Part shown: one piece after another, positions 21,632 to 30,686 of the stretch
Layout of the letters: each line of letters opens with the position of its first letter
Position numbering within the stretch: position 1 is the stretch's first letter
Source: Rubrivivax sp.
Lineage (GTDB): Bacteria > Pseudomonadota > Gammaproteobacteria > Burkholderiales > Burkholderiaceae_C
Length of the DNA stretch: 64,000 bases
Direction: 5' to 3'
Assembly (NCBI GenBank): GCA_020248915.1
Contig: JADCGP010000004.1
Coordinates: 1 to 64,000 of the forward strand
Notes under the pieces: model-generated
Databases searched by the model: none
What the model was told of the DNA's origin: nothing
What the model saw: the letters and a program-made list of their open reading frames with translations, nothing else
Made by a program: the position numbers and the translations under genes

Positions 21632-22532
21632 CGCTCCCCGGGGCTCGCTGGCCGCGCGGCTGCAGCGCCACCCGCCGGCCGTGCGCGGGCTGCTGTGGGC
21701 GGCCGCCGCCGGCGCGGTGTTCAGCGTGCTCAACGCGCTGATGCGCGCGCTGACGATGCAGCTCGACCCGATGCAGTCGCAGTTCCTGCGCTACCTGTTC
21801 GGGCTGGTCGTGCTGCTGCCGCTGGTGTGGCGGCACGGTTGGGCGGCCTACCGGCCGCGGCAGGTGGGCGGTCAGTTCGCGCGCGGCCTGCTGCACACGG
21901 TCGGCCTGGTGCTGTGGTTCCTGGCGCTGCCGCGCATCCCGCTGGCCGACATGACCGCGATCGGCTTCACCGGGCCGATCTTCATCATGCTCGGCGCGTG
22001 GATCTTCTTCCGCGAGCCGATGCGGTGGGAGCGCTGGCTGGCCGTCGTGCTCGGCTTCGCGGGGGTCATGATCGTCGTCGGCCCCAAGCTGGGCGGCAGT
22101 GGCGGCTGGTGGCACCTGGTGATGCTGGCCAGCGCACCAGTGTTCGCCGCCTCGTTCCTGCTGACCAAGGCGCTGACGCGCACCGAGACCACCGGCACGA
22201 TCCTGGTCTGGCAGGCGCTGACGGTCACGCTGTTCAGCCTGCCGCTGGCGCTGCCGGTCTGGGGGCCGGTCTCGGCCTGGCAGTGGGCCGGCTTCGTGGC
22301 CAGCGGCGCGCTCGGCAGCCTCGGCCACTACTGCCTGACGCGCAGCTTCGCGGCCGCCGACATCTCGGCCACGCAGTCGGCCAAGTTCCTCGACCTCGTC
22401 TGGGCGGCGCTGCTCGGCTGGCTGGTCTTCGCCGACGTGCCGACCCAGAGCACGCTGCTCGGCGGCGCGCTGATCTGCGCCGCCACGCTGTGGGTGGCGC
22501 GGCGCGAGGCGCACGCGGGCGGCCTGCGATGA
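21624..22532 (+). CDS. EamA/DMT-family transporter
   Basis: A 302-residue inner-membrane protein with ten predicted membrane segments in two EamA repeats (about residues 20-150 and 165-295). The end of the first repeat (IPLADMTAIGFTGPIF) and of the second (AADISATQSAKFLDLVWAALLGW) show the expected internal similarity. Members usually export metabolites or amino acids. Start GTG at 21624 overlaps the TetR stop by eight bases; an upstream ATG at 21522 would give an Arg/Thr/Trp-rich tail that is merely the TetR coding sequence in another frame. The stop overlaps the next ATG by four bases. Confidence 0.87.
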   Translation: MADAPRGSLAARLQRHPPAVRGLLWAAAAGAVFSVLNALMRALTMQLDPMQSQFLRYLFGLVVLLPLVWRHGWAAYRPRQVGGQFARGLLHTVGLVLWFLALPRIPLADMTAIGFTGPIFIMLGAWIFFREPMRWERWLAVVLGFAGVMIVVGPKLGGSGGWWHLVMLASAPVFAASFLLTKALTRTETTGTILVWQALTVTLFSLPLALPVWGPVSAWQWAGFVASGALGSLGHYCLTRSFAAADISATQSAKFLDLVWAALLGWLVFADVPTQSTLLGGALICAATLWVARREAHAGGLR

Positions 22533-23554
22533 ACGGCCGCGCCGGCCCGGGGGCCCACGGCCCGCTGCGGCTGGAGGTCGCGGTCGAGCGCTTCCCGATC
22601 GCCGGCGGCTTCACGATCGCGCGCGGATCGCGGACCGAGGCCGTCGTCGTCGTCGCGCGCGTGGCGGGCGCAGCCGATGCCGGACGCGGCGAGTGCGTGC
22701 CGTACGCCCGCTACGGCGAGTCGGCCGATGGCGTGGTGGCCGCGCTGCAGGCGCAGTCCGGCGCGGTGGCCGCCGGGCTCACGCGCCCGGCGCTGCAGCG
22801 GCAGATGCCCGCGGGCGCGGCGCGCAACGCGCTCGATGCCGCGCTGTGGTGCCTGGAGTCGCGGCGCGCCGGGCAGCCGGTGTGGCGGCTCGCCGGCCTG
22901 CCGCAGCCGCAGCGGGTGACGACCGCCTACACCCTGAGCCTGGGCACGCCGGAGGCGATGGCCGCGGCCGCGGCCCGCGCGGCGGCGCGGCCGCTGCTCA
23001 AGGTCAAGCTCGGCGGCGCCGAGGGCGGCGCCGAGGACCCGGCCCGCATCGCCGCGGTGCGCGCCGCGGCCCCGGCGGCCACGCTCGTCGCCGATGCCAA
23101 CGAGGGCTGGAACGCGGCCACGCTCGAGCGCAACCTCGCGGCCTGCGCCGCGGCCCGCGTGGCCCTGGTGGAGCAGCCGCTGCCGGCGGACGACGACGCG
23201 CTGCTCGAGGGCTTCTCGAGCCCGGTGCCCCTGGCCGCCGACGAGAGCTTCCACGGCCTCGACGGGCTCGACGCGGTGGCGCGGCGCTACGCCGTGGTCA
23301 ACCTGAAGCTCGACAAGACCGGCGGCCTGACCGCGGCGATCGAGGTCGCGCAGGCGGCGCGGCAGCGCGGGCTCGGCCTGATGGTGGGCTGCATGGTGGG
23401 CACGTCGCTCGGCATGGCCCCCGCCTTCCTGCTCGCCCCCTGGGCCCGCTTCGTCGACCTCGACGGGCCGCTGCTGCTTGCGCGCGACCGCGAACCCGGC
23501 TTCGCCTACGACGGCAGCACGATGCTGCCGGCCTCCGCCGGCGTCTGGGATTGA
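22529..23554 (+). CDS. Enolase-superfamily dipeptide epimerase (L-Ala-D/L-Glu epimerase-like)
   Basis: A 341-residue muconate-lactonising-enzyme-subgroup protein. The KxK base motif is in LLKVKLGG (near residue 157), Mg ligands are Asp in VADANEGW, Glu in ALVEQPL and Asp in LAADESFHG, and the second base is the Lys of NLKLDKTGG. The late GCMVGTSLGMAPA segment is characteristic of dipeptide epimerases, which interconvert L- and D-residues at the C-terminal position of dipeptides, including L-Ala-D-Glu from murein. It forms one coupled unit with the TetR and EamA genes, suggesting a shared peptide or amino-acid substrate. Confidence 0.88.
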   Translation: MNGRAGPGAHGPLRLEVAVERFPIAGGFTIARGSRTEAVVVVARVAGAADAGRGECVPYARYGESADGVVAALQAQSGAVAAGLTRPALQRQMPAGAARNALDAALWCLESRRAGQPVWRLAGLPQPQRVTTAYTLSLGTPEAMAAAAARAAARPLLKVKLGGAEGGAEDPARIAAVRAAAPAATLVADANEGWNAATLERNLAACAAARVALVEQPLPADDDALLEGFSSPVPLAADESFHGLDGLDAVARRYAVVNLKLDKTGGLTAAIEVAQAARQRGLGLMVGCMVGTSLGMAPAFLLAPWARFVDLDGPLLLARDREPGFAYDGSTMLPASAGVWD

Positions 23555-23706
23555 GAGGGAGAGAGCGCGCGACGCGCTGAACCGCACCCGCCCCGGCATC
23601 GCCCTGCGATACCGCCGGTGCCGCCGGGCGCGAAGGCTGCGTCGGCTCATCGTGGCCCGGCCCGTGCTGCCCATACTCGCGGCAACGCAACGACAGGACC
23701 GTCGCG

Positions 23707-24810
23707 ATGAGCACGCCCCGCACCGTCACGATCTCCCGCCCCGACCTCGAAGCGGCTGCCGCCGCCGGGCTGCTGGCGCCGTCCGCGGCCGACGCCCTGT
23801 GGAACTTCCTCGCCGGCCGGCCGTCGGCCGCCGCGGCAGTGCGCGGCCCGCGCTTCGACGTGACCCACGTTCTGTACTACTTCGGCGGCCTGCTGGCGAT
23901 CGGCGCAGCCACCGTCTTCCTGACGCTCGGTTTCCAGCAGCTCGGCCCCTGGGTGCTGGTGGCCATCTGCGCCGGCTACGGCGCGGCCTGCGTGTGGGCG
24001 GCACGCACGCTCGACCGGCGCGGGCTCGAGGTGCCGGCCGGCATCCTGGCCACGCTCGCGGTGTGCCTGGTGCCGCTGGCCACCTGGTCGGCGCAGCGGG
24101 GGCTCGGGCTGTGGCCCGAGGGCGGGCCGGAGCGGCTGGCGCTGTACCACGCCGTCATCGACTGGCGCTGGGTCACGCTCGAGCTGGCCACGCTGGCCGC
24201 CGCCGCGGTGGCGCTGCAGCGGCTGCGCTATCCGTTCCTGATGATGCCGGTGGCCGTGACGCTCTGGTACACGAGCATGGACCTGGCTCGCCTGCTGGCG
24301 GCGCCGGAGCCGGCGCAGGCCTGGGCGTTCCAGCGCGACTTCTCGATGTTCTTCGGGCTGGCGATGACGCTGCTCGCGTTCTGGATCGACGCCCGCAGCC
24401 GCAGTGCGCAGGCGTACGTCGCGGGCGGCCGCCGCGACTGGTCGTTCTGGCTGTACTGGCTCGGCATGCTGACGTTCTGGGCGGCGTTGTCGGCGCGCCC
24501 CTCGGCAAGCGAGCTCGACAAGGCGCTGTACGCGCTGCTGAACCTGGGCTTCGTGTTCGCCGGCGTGCTTCTGGCGCGGCGCGTCTTCACGCTGTGCGGC
24601 GGCCTGGGCATCGCCGGCTACCTCGGCCACCTGAGCTGGCGCGTGTTCGAGGGCAGCCTGCTCTTCCCGCTCGTGCTCAGCGCGATCGGCCTGGCGGTGG
24701 TGGCGGCCGGCGTGTGGTGGAGCCGGCGCGAGCGGGCGATCCACGACGCGCTGTGGCGGCAGCTGCCGCCGGCGCTGCGCGCATGGCTGCCGGCGCCTTC
24801 CGCGGACTGA
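23707..24810 (+). CDS. DUF2157-like multi-pass membrane protein
   Basis: A 367-residue protein with a short soluble N-terminal region (about 45 residues) followed by eight or nine hydrophobic helices. The N-terminal part (ISRPDLEAAAAAGLLAP) and the following VTHVLYYFGGLLAIGAATVFL segment resemble DUF2157-type membrane proteins, whose function is unknown. It is separated from the upstream epimerase by 152 bases in which I see nothing beyond a weak -10-like CATACT at 23671-23676. No close functional clue from neighbours. Convergent with the MFS gene. Confidence 0.72.
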   Translation: MSTPRTVTISRPDLEAAAAAGLLAPSAADALWNFLAGRPSAAAAVRGPRFDVTHVLYYFGGLLAIGAATVFLTLGFQQLGPWVLVAICAGYGAACVWAARTLDRRGLEVPAGILATLAVCLVPLATWSAQRGLGLWPEGGPERLALYHAVIDWRWVTLELATLAAAAVALQRLRYPFLMMPVAVTLWYTSMDLARLLAAPEPAQAWAFQRDFSMFFGLAMTLLAFWIDARSRSAQAYVAGGRRDWSFWLYWLGMLTFWAALSARPSASELDKALYALLNLGFVFAGVLLARRVFTLCGGLGIAGYLGHLSWRVFEGSLLFPLVLSAIGLAVVAAGVWWSRRERAIHDALWRQLPPALRAWLPAPSAD

Positions 24811-24880
24811 GCGGGTGGGAGGCCATCATCCGTCATGGCCTCTCCGCGGCTGCGCCGGCGACCGCGGGCGTCGTGGCCCG

Positions 24881-26311
24881 TCAGCCCGACGCTTCCACCG
24901 CCTGCGGCGCGGGCGCGGCGCCGCTGCGCAGCGCCAGCGCCAGCAGCAACATGGCCGCCATCAGCGCGGCCACCGCGCCATAGGCCACCGCGAAGCCGCG
25001 CGCGCCCGGCCCGGCAAAGTCGGCCAGCGCGCCGATCGTGGCCGACGACAGCAGCGTGCCGACGCTGGTGAAGACGTTGACCAGGCCCTGCGCGGCGCCA
25101 CGCTGCGCCAGCGGCGACTCCTCGATCGCCACCGTGCGCAGCGCGCCTCCGACCACCACGCCGACCCCCAGGCCCACCGGCACCGAGGCGAGCAGGAAGG
25201 CCGTGAGCCCGGCACCGGTGACGGCCGTGCCGGCGTAGCCGAGGGCCAGCAGCGCGAAGCCGGCCACCACCATGCGCCGCACGCCGGCGCGGTGCAGCAG
25301 CCGGCCCGAGCCGGCCGAGCCGAGCATCGAGGCCAGCACCAGCGGCAGCAGCACGAAGCCGGCATGCTGCGGCGACACGCCGTGCGCCAGCGTGGCCAGC
25401 GAGGCCAGGAACACGACGCTGCCCATGCCGAAGCCGGCGCCCGCCGTGAGAAGGTAGGCCAGGCGCAGCTGGCGGCGCCCGAACAGGTCGAGCGGGATCA
25501 TCGGCAGCCGCTGCGCACGCGCCACGCCGCGCTCCACGCGCAGCAGCAGCGGCAGCAGCGCCGCCGCCGCGGCCAGCAGCCAGGGCCACAGCACCACGCC
25601 GCCGGCCAGGCCGTCGGCCACCCGCGTGATGCCCAGCACCAGCGCCGCCAGAAGCAGGAAGACGAGGACGATGCCGCCGACATCCAGGGCCGGCAGCGGC
25701 CCGTCGCGGCGCGTGGCGGGCAGCGCGCTGCGGCCGAGCCACAGCACCAGCGCCGCCACGGGCAGGTTGATCAGGAAGATCCAGTGCCAGCCCGCCGCCA
25801 GCATCACCAGCGCCGCCAGCGGCGGCCCGAGCACGAAGGCCATCCCGTACATCGCGCCCACCAGGCCAAGCATGCGGCCGCGCTGCTGCGGCGGGTAGGC
25901 GTCGGCGATCATCGCGCTGGCCGTCGGCACGATGCCGCCGGCGCCCAGGCCCTGGATCGCGCGCCCGGCCAGCAGCATCCACAGCCCGTCGGAGGCAGCG
26001 ATCAGCAGCGAGCCGAGGGCGAACAGGCCGATGCAGGCCAGGAACACCGGGCGGCGGCCGTGCCGGTCGCCGAGGTTGGCCATCAGCGCGGTGGCCGGCA
26101 GCGAGAACAGGATGAAGACGATCATCACCAGCCCGACCTCGCGCTGCGCGAGGTCGAACTCGGCACGCAGCGCAGGCAGGGCCGGCGCGACGATCGCGGT
26201 GTCCAGCGCGGCCAGGAAGACGCCGGCCAGCAGCACCGGCATCAGCCCGCGCGGCAGGCCGGCGCCCGGGCCCGGCGCGGCCGGCAATGCGGGTTCGGAG
26301 GCGGTGGCCAT
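24881..26311 (-). CDS. MFS transporter (drug:H+ antiporter, DHA-type)
   Basis: A 476-residue major-facilitator protein. The opening LLAGVFLAALDTAIVAPALPALRAEF with the D-x-A-I-V signature in helix 1 is characteristic of the DHA family; motif A between helices 2 and 3 is NLGDRHGRRPVF; motif C in helix 5 is MYGMAFVLGPPLA. Twelve to fourteen helices fit the length. Likely exports a toxic or drug-like compound. It is divergent from the first amidase gene; the 213-base spacer is GC-rich with a TTGACC at 26390-26395 but no clear matching -10. Confidence 0.87.
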   Translation of the reverse strand: MATASEPALPAAPGPGAGLPRGLMPVLLAGVFLAALDTAIVAPALPALRAEFDLAQREVGLVMIVFILFSLPATALMANLGDRHGRRPVFLACIGLFALGSLLIAASDGLWMLLAGRAIQGLGAGGIVPTASAMIADAYPPQQRGRMLGLVGAMYGMAFVLGPPLAALVMLAAGWHWIFLINLPVAALVLWLGRSALPATRRDGPLPALDVGGIVLVFLLLAALVLGITRVADGLAGGVVLWPWLLAAAAALLPLLLRVERGVARAQRLPMIPLDLFGRRQLRLAYLLTAGAGFGMGSVVFLASLATLAHGVSPQHAGFVLLPLVLASMLGSAGSGRLLHRAGVRRMVVAGFALLALGYAGTAVTGAGLTAFLLASVPVGLGVGVVVGGALRTVAIEESPLAQRGAAQGLVNVFTSVGTLLSSATIGALADFAGPGARGFAVAYGAVAALMAAMLLLALALRSGAAPAPQAVEASG

Positions 26312-26524
26312 CGGGTCGGTGCGGTGCAGGCGGGCGTGGGCGGGCAGGAGGCGCGGCGCATTCTAGGCAGCCCCCCCCGGCGCCCGAGTTGACCTGCGTC
26401 GCCCCCGCGGGCGCGGCGCCGACGGGCGCGGATCCGGGTTGCCACGGGCGGCCGGGCCTGCGGGTCGGGCCCAACATCCGGGGACTTCGCCGTGCGACGC
26501 GGCCTGCCCACCCTGCCCTGCCCG

Positions 26525-27970
26525 ATGCCGCCCACCGATCTCGCCGACTGCACCGCCACCGAACTGCTCGCGCTCTACCGCAGCGGACAGGTCTCGCCGC
26601 TCGAGGCCACGCAGGCCGCGCTGTCGCGCATCGCGCGCGTGCAGCCGGCGCTCAACGCCTTCGTCATGGTCGGGCACGAGGAAGCACTCGCCGCGGCCCG
26701 CGCCAGCACCGGGCGCTGGCAGCGCGGGGCGCCGTGCGGCGCGCTGGACGGCGTGCCGGTGTCGATCAAGGACCTGGTGCTCACGCGCGGCTGGCCCACG
26801 CTGCGCGGCAGCCACACGGTCGACGCGGCCCAGGCCTGGGACATCGACGCGCCAGCCACGGCGCGCCTGCGCGAGGCCGGCGCGGTGCTGCTGGGCAAGA
26901 CGACGACCCCCGAGTTCGGCTGCAAGGGTGAAACCAACTCGCCGCGCAGCGGCATCACGCGCAACCCCTGGGACCTGACGAAGACGCCGGGCGGCAGCTC
27001 GGGCGGGGCGGCGGCCGCGGTCGCTGCCGGCTGCGGGCCGCTCGCGCTCGGCACCGACGGCGCCGGCAGCGTGCGCATCCCGGCCGCTTTCTGCGGCAAC
27101 GTCGGCATGAAGCCGAGCTTCGGCCGCGTGCCGGCCTACCCGCTGTCGCCGTTCGGCACCGTGGCCCACCTCGGGCCGCACGCGATGAGCGTGCGCGACG
27201 CCGCGCTGATGCTCGGCGTGATCAAGCAGCCCGACGCCCGTGACTGGACCGCGCTGCCCCCCGACGGCACCGACCAGCTCGTCGGGCTCGACGACGGCGT
27301 GCGCGGCCTGCGCGTGGCCTGGTCGCCCACGCTCGGCTACGCGAAGAACGTGCACCCCGAGGTGGCCGAAGCGTGCGCGCGCGCCGTGCGGCGGCTGGAG
27401 GACCTGGGCGCGCACGTCGAGGCCATCGACCCCGGCTTCGAAGACCCGCTCGAGATCACGGCCGGCCTGTGGTTCGTGGGTGCCTGGACGTTGTGGAACA
27501 CGCTGTCGCCCGCGCAGCAGGCCGTGACCGACCCCGACTTCCGCGCCGAGGCCCTGCTCGGCGAGCGCTACAGCGCGCTGGAGGTGCAGCGCCTCGCGCT
27601 GCGCCGCGGCGCGCTCGGCTCGCACATGCGCCAGTTCATGCAGCGCCACGACCTGCTGGTTACGCCCGCGGTGGCGGTGCCCGCGTTCGACGCCGTGCCG
27701 GCCGGCACGCGGCCGTTCGACACCGCGAGCATGCTTGGCTGGACGCCCTTCAGCTACCCCTTCAACCTGACCCAGCAGCCGGCGCTGACGCTGCCCTGCG
27801 GCCTGACGCGCGCCGGCCTGCCCATTGGGCTGCAGCTGGTGGGCCCGATGTTCGACGATGCCGGCGTGCTGCGCGCCGCAAGGGCGCTCGAGTCGGTGCT
27901 GCCGGTGCGCCGGCCTTCGCTGACGTGGGACGACGCCGCCACTGGCGCGCCGCCGGGGCCCGCCGCATGA
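26525..27970 (+). CDS. Amidase (amidase-signature family), first of three
   Basis: A 481-residue amidase-signature enzyme hydrolysing an amide bond. The Ser-cisSer-Lys triad is visible: Lys in VSIKDLVLT, the bridging Ser in GGSSGGAAAAVAAG, and the nucleophile Ser in GTDGAGSVRIPA. Start: ATG 26525 begins close to the conserved ATELLALYRSGQVSPLEAT helix; a GTG at 26492 is also in frame but adds only a basic leader. It overlaps the second amidase gene by four bases (ATGA). Together with the ABC importer on the opposite strand it probably serves uptake and hydrolysis of an amide; the exact substrate is unknown. Confidence 0.88.
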   Translation: MPPTDLADCTATELLALYRSGQVSPLEATQAALSRIARVQPALNAFVMVGHEEALAAARASTGRWQRGAPCGALDGVPVSIKDLVLTRGWPTLRGSHTVDAAQAWDIDAPATARLREAGAVLLGKTTTPEFGCKGETNSPRSGITRNPWDLTKTPGGSSGGAAAAVAAGCGPLALGTDGAGSVRIPAAFCGNVGMKPSFGRVPAYPLSPFGTVAHLGPHAMSVRDAALMLGVIKQPDARDWTALPPDGTDQLVGLDDGVRGLRVAWSPTLGYAKNVHPEVAEACARAVRRLEDLGAHVEAIDPGFEDPLEITAGLWFVGAWTLWNTLSPAQQAVTDPDFRAEALLGERYSALEVQRLALRRGALGSHMRQFMQRHDLLVTPAVAVPAFDAVPAGTRPFDTASMLGWTPFSYPFNLTQQPALTLPCGLTRAGLPIGLQLVGPMFDDAGVLRAARALESVLPVRRPSLTWDDAATGAPPGPAA

Positions 27971-29439
27971 GCGACGACATCACCGACCTCGATGCGATCG
28001 CGCTGTCGCGCGCGATCCACGCGCGCCGCGTCTCGTGCCGCGAGGTGATGCAGGCCTACCTGCGCCGCATCGGCCGTCTCAACCCGCAGGCCCGGGCGAT
28101 CGTCAATCAGGTGCCCGACGACGCCGCGCTCGCCGAGGCCGAACGCTGCGACGCCGAACTGGCGCGCGGCCGCGGGCGCGGCCTGCGGCGCGGCTCGCGC
28201 GGCTGGCTGCACGGGATCCCGCAGGCCGTCAAGGACACCGGGCATGCGGCCGGGCTGCCGACGACGCAGGGCAGCCCGCTGCTGAAGGACGCCATCGCGG
28301 CCGAGGACAGCCTGTACGTGGCGCGCACCCGCGCGGCCGGCGCCATCGTCATCGGCAAGACCAACATGCCCGAGCTCGGCCTGGGCTCGCACACCTACAA
28401 CGCGCTGTTCGGCGCCACGCCCAACCCCTGGGACCCGGCACGCAGCGTCGGCGGCAGCAGCGGCGGCGCGGCCGCGGCGCTGGCGCTGCGGCTGCTGCCG
28501 GTGGCCGACGGCTCGGACTTCATGGGCTCGCTGCGCAACCCGGCCGGCTGGACCCACACCTTCGGCCTGCGGCCGAGCCGCGGCCGCGTGCCGGGCTGGC
28601 CCAAGCCCGACGTGTGGGTGGCGCAACTGGGCACCGACGGGCCGATGGCGCGCACCGTGGCCGACCTCGCCGCGCTGCTGACCACGCAGGCCGGCCCCGA
28701 TCCGCGCGTGCCGCTGTCGCTGGACACACCGCCCGGCAGCTTCGTGCCCGATGCGCGCGCCGGCGAGCACGGCCTGCGCGGGCTGCGCATCGGCTGGCTG
28801 GCCGACCTCGGCGGCCACCTGGCGGTGGAGCCGGGCATCCTGCCGGCCTGCGAGGCGGCGCTGGCGCGCTGCGCCGACGCCGGCGCGCACGTGGAGCCGG
28901 CCGCACTCGGCTTCGACCCGGCGCGGCTGTGGCAGGCGTGGCTGGTGTGGCGGCGCGCGCTGGTGGCGCCCACGGTGGCAGCGCTGCTGGCGGTGCCCGG
29001 CGCGCGCCGGCGCATCAAGCCCGAGGCGCTGTGGGAGCACGACCAGGCGCGCGGCCTGACCTTCGAGCGTTTCCTGCAGGCCAGCGAGGTGCGCACCGCC
29101 TTCACGGCCCACATGGCCGGCCTGTTCGGGCGCTACGACCTGCTGGCCCTGCCGGTGGCCCAGGTGTGGCCCTTCGAAATCGGCCAGACCTGGCCGCGCC
29201 GGGTGGCCGGCCGCCCGATGGACACCTACCACCGCTGGATGGAGACGACGCTGTACGCCACCTTCGCCGGCCTGCCCGCGCTCAGCGCACCGGCCGGCTT
29301 CCATCCCAACGGCCGCTGGCCCGCGGGCGTGCAGCTGATCGGCCCGCCGCGCGGCGACGCGCTGCTGCTGCGCGCGGCGGCCGCCTACGAGGCGCGCGCG
29401 CAGGCCCTGCTGGAGCGGCGTCCGGTCGACCCGGGCTGA
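27967..29439 (+). CDS. Amidase (amidase-signature family), second of three
   Basis: A 490-residue amidase-signature protein. Lys is in AVKDTGHAAG, the bridging Ser in VGGSSGGAAAALAL, and the nucleophile Ser in GSDFMGSLRNPA. The DFMGS form replaces the more common D-x-GGS, a variant I associate with a subgroup of amidases, so activity is expected. It is only distantly similar to the first amidase, so the pair is not a recent duplication. Translationally coupled to the first amidase; its 3' end faces the third amidase 51 bases away. Confidence 0.88.
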   Translation: MSDDITDLDAIALSRAIHARRVSCREVMQAYLRRIGRLNPQARAIVNQVPDDAALAEAERCDAELARGRGRGLRRGSRGWLHGIPQAVKDTGHAAGLPTTQGSPLLKDAIAAEDSLYVARTRAAGAIVIGKTNMPELGLGSHTYNALFGATPNPWDPARSVGGSSGGAAAALALRLLPVADGSDFMGSLRNPAGWTHTFGLRPSRGRVPGWPKPDVWVAQLGTDGPMARTVADLAALLTTQAGPDPRVPLSLDTPPGSFVPDARAGEHGLRGLRIGWLADLGGHLAVEPGILPACEAALARCADAGAHVEPAALGFDPARLWQAWLVWRRALVAPTVAALLAVPGARRRIKPEALWEHDQARGLTFERFLQASEVRTAFTAHMAGLFGRYDLLALPVAQVWPFEIGQTWPRRVAGRPMDTYHRWMETTLYATFAGLPALSAPAGFHPNGRWPAGVQLIGPPRGDALLLRAAAAYEARAQALLERRPVDPG

Positions 29440-29490
29440 GGCCGGCCGGACGCTCCGGCGCGGTGGCACCCCGCGGCCTGCCGACGCCCT

Positions 29491-30681
29491 TCAGCCCGCC
29501 ACCGCCATCACCCTCTGCGCCAGCGCCACCAGCGAACGGTCGCTGCCCGGCGAGCCGAGCAGCGACAGGCCCATCGGCGCGCCGTCGCGGCCGGCCAGCG
29601 GCAGGCTGAGCTGCGGCACGCCGGCCAGGCCCGCCACGCACAGCAGCCGGATCGCGCGGTTGCGGTAGTCCTCGAGCGCGCTCTCGGGCTCGTCGATGCG
29701 GGGGGCGATGTCGGGCATCGTGGGCAACAGCAGCACGCCGTCGGTGCCCAGCAGCGCGGCCAGGTGGCTGCGGAACGCGGCGCGGAAGGCGGTGGCCCCG
29801 GCCACCTGGGCGTCGGTGACCTGCCGGGCCCACTCGAAGCGCTCGGCCACGCCAGGCCCGAGCGGCGGCGCGTAGCGCTCGATCACCGGGCCGTCGGTGG
29901 CCCAGGCCTCGCGGCCCTGCAGGTAGCGGAAGTTCCAGTACATCGCGTCGAAGGAATCGAGCACCACGGCCACCGCGGGCAGCGGCCAGGGCGCGCCCAG
30001 CGCCGCCGCCATGCGCCGCGCCGCCGCCTCGGCGGTGCCGCCCGCGGCCGCGGCCACCTGCGACCACAGGTCGGCCGGCCACAGCAGCCGCGGCGCGGTC
30101 AGCGGCCGCTCGTCGGCGCCCAGCAGCACGTCGGCCACGCGCGCGAAAGTGCCGATGTCGCGCGCGAACCAGCCGCAGGTGTCCAGGCTCGGGCTCAGGT
30201 CGAGCGCCCCCTCCAGCGACACGCGGCCGTGCGTCGGACGCAGCCCGACCAGCCCGCAGTGGCTGGCCGGCGCGCGCACGCTGCCGCCGGTGTCGGTGCC
30301 GAGCGCGAAGTCGCACAGGCGGTGGCTCACCGCCGAGGCCGAGCCCGACGACGAGCCGCCGCTGATGCGATCGGGCGCGGCGCCGTTGACGGGGTTGCCG
30401 AAGTGCGCGTTGCGGCCGTTCATCGAGAACGCGAACTCGTCGGTGACGGTCTTGCCGACGAAGCGCGCGCCGGCGTCGAGCAGCCGCTGCACGGTGGGGG
30501 CCGTGCGCGTCTTGACGCCCGACAGCGCCAGCAGCACCGGGCTGCCGCCACCCGTGGGGTAGCCCGCGACGTCGAACAGGTCCTTCACGCCCATCGTCAG
30601 GCCGGCCAGCGGGCCGGTGGCGGCGCGCGGCACCGGCGCCTCGGGATAGGGGACGAAGGCGTGGGCGGGGTCGTGCAGCAT
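29491..30681 (-). CDS. Amidase (amidase-signature family), third of three
   Basis: A 396-residue, shorter amidase-signature enzyme. Lys is in GVKDLFDVAG, the bridging Ser in GGSSSGSASAV, the nucleophile Ser in GTDTGGSVRAPA. Compared with the other two it lacks about 70 N-terminal residues and resembles the AMI1/AtzF-like short amidases. Its ATG lies five bases after the stop of the ABC ATPase gene on the same strand, so it is the last gene of the importer operon and the best candidate for acting on the imported compound. Confidence 0.88.
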   Translation of the reverse strand: MLHDPAHAFVPYPEAPVPRAATGPLAGLTMGVKDLFDVAGYPTGGGSPVLLALSGVKTRTAPTVQRLLDAGARFVGKTVTDEFAFSMNGRNAHFGNPVNGAAPDRISGGSSSGSASAVSHRLCDFALGTDTGGSVRAPASHCGLVGLRPTHGRVSLEGALDLSPSLDTCGWFARDIGTFARVADVLLGADERPLTAPRLLWPADLWSQVAAAAGGTAEAAARRMAAALGAPWPLPAVAVVLDSFDAMYWNFRYLQGREAWATDGPVIERYAPPLGPGVAERFEWARQVTDAQVAGATAFRAAFRSHLAALLGTDGVLLLPTMPDIAPRIDEPESALEDYRNRAIRLLCVAGLAGVPQLSLPLAGRDGAPMGLSLLGSPGSDRSLVALAQRVMAVAG

Positions 30682-30686
30682 CTCGG

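Noticed and set aside
24815..26392. Plus-strand open frame opposite the MFS transporter
   Set aside because: Gln/His/Arg-rich shadow of transmembrane codons; the minus strand gives a textbook MFS protein.
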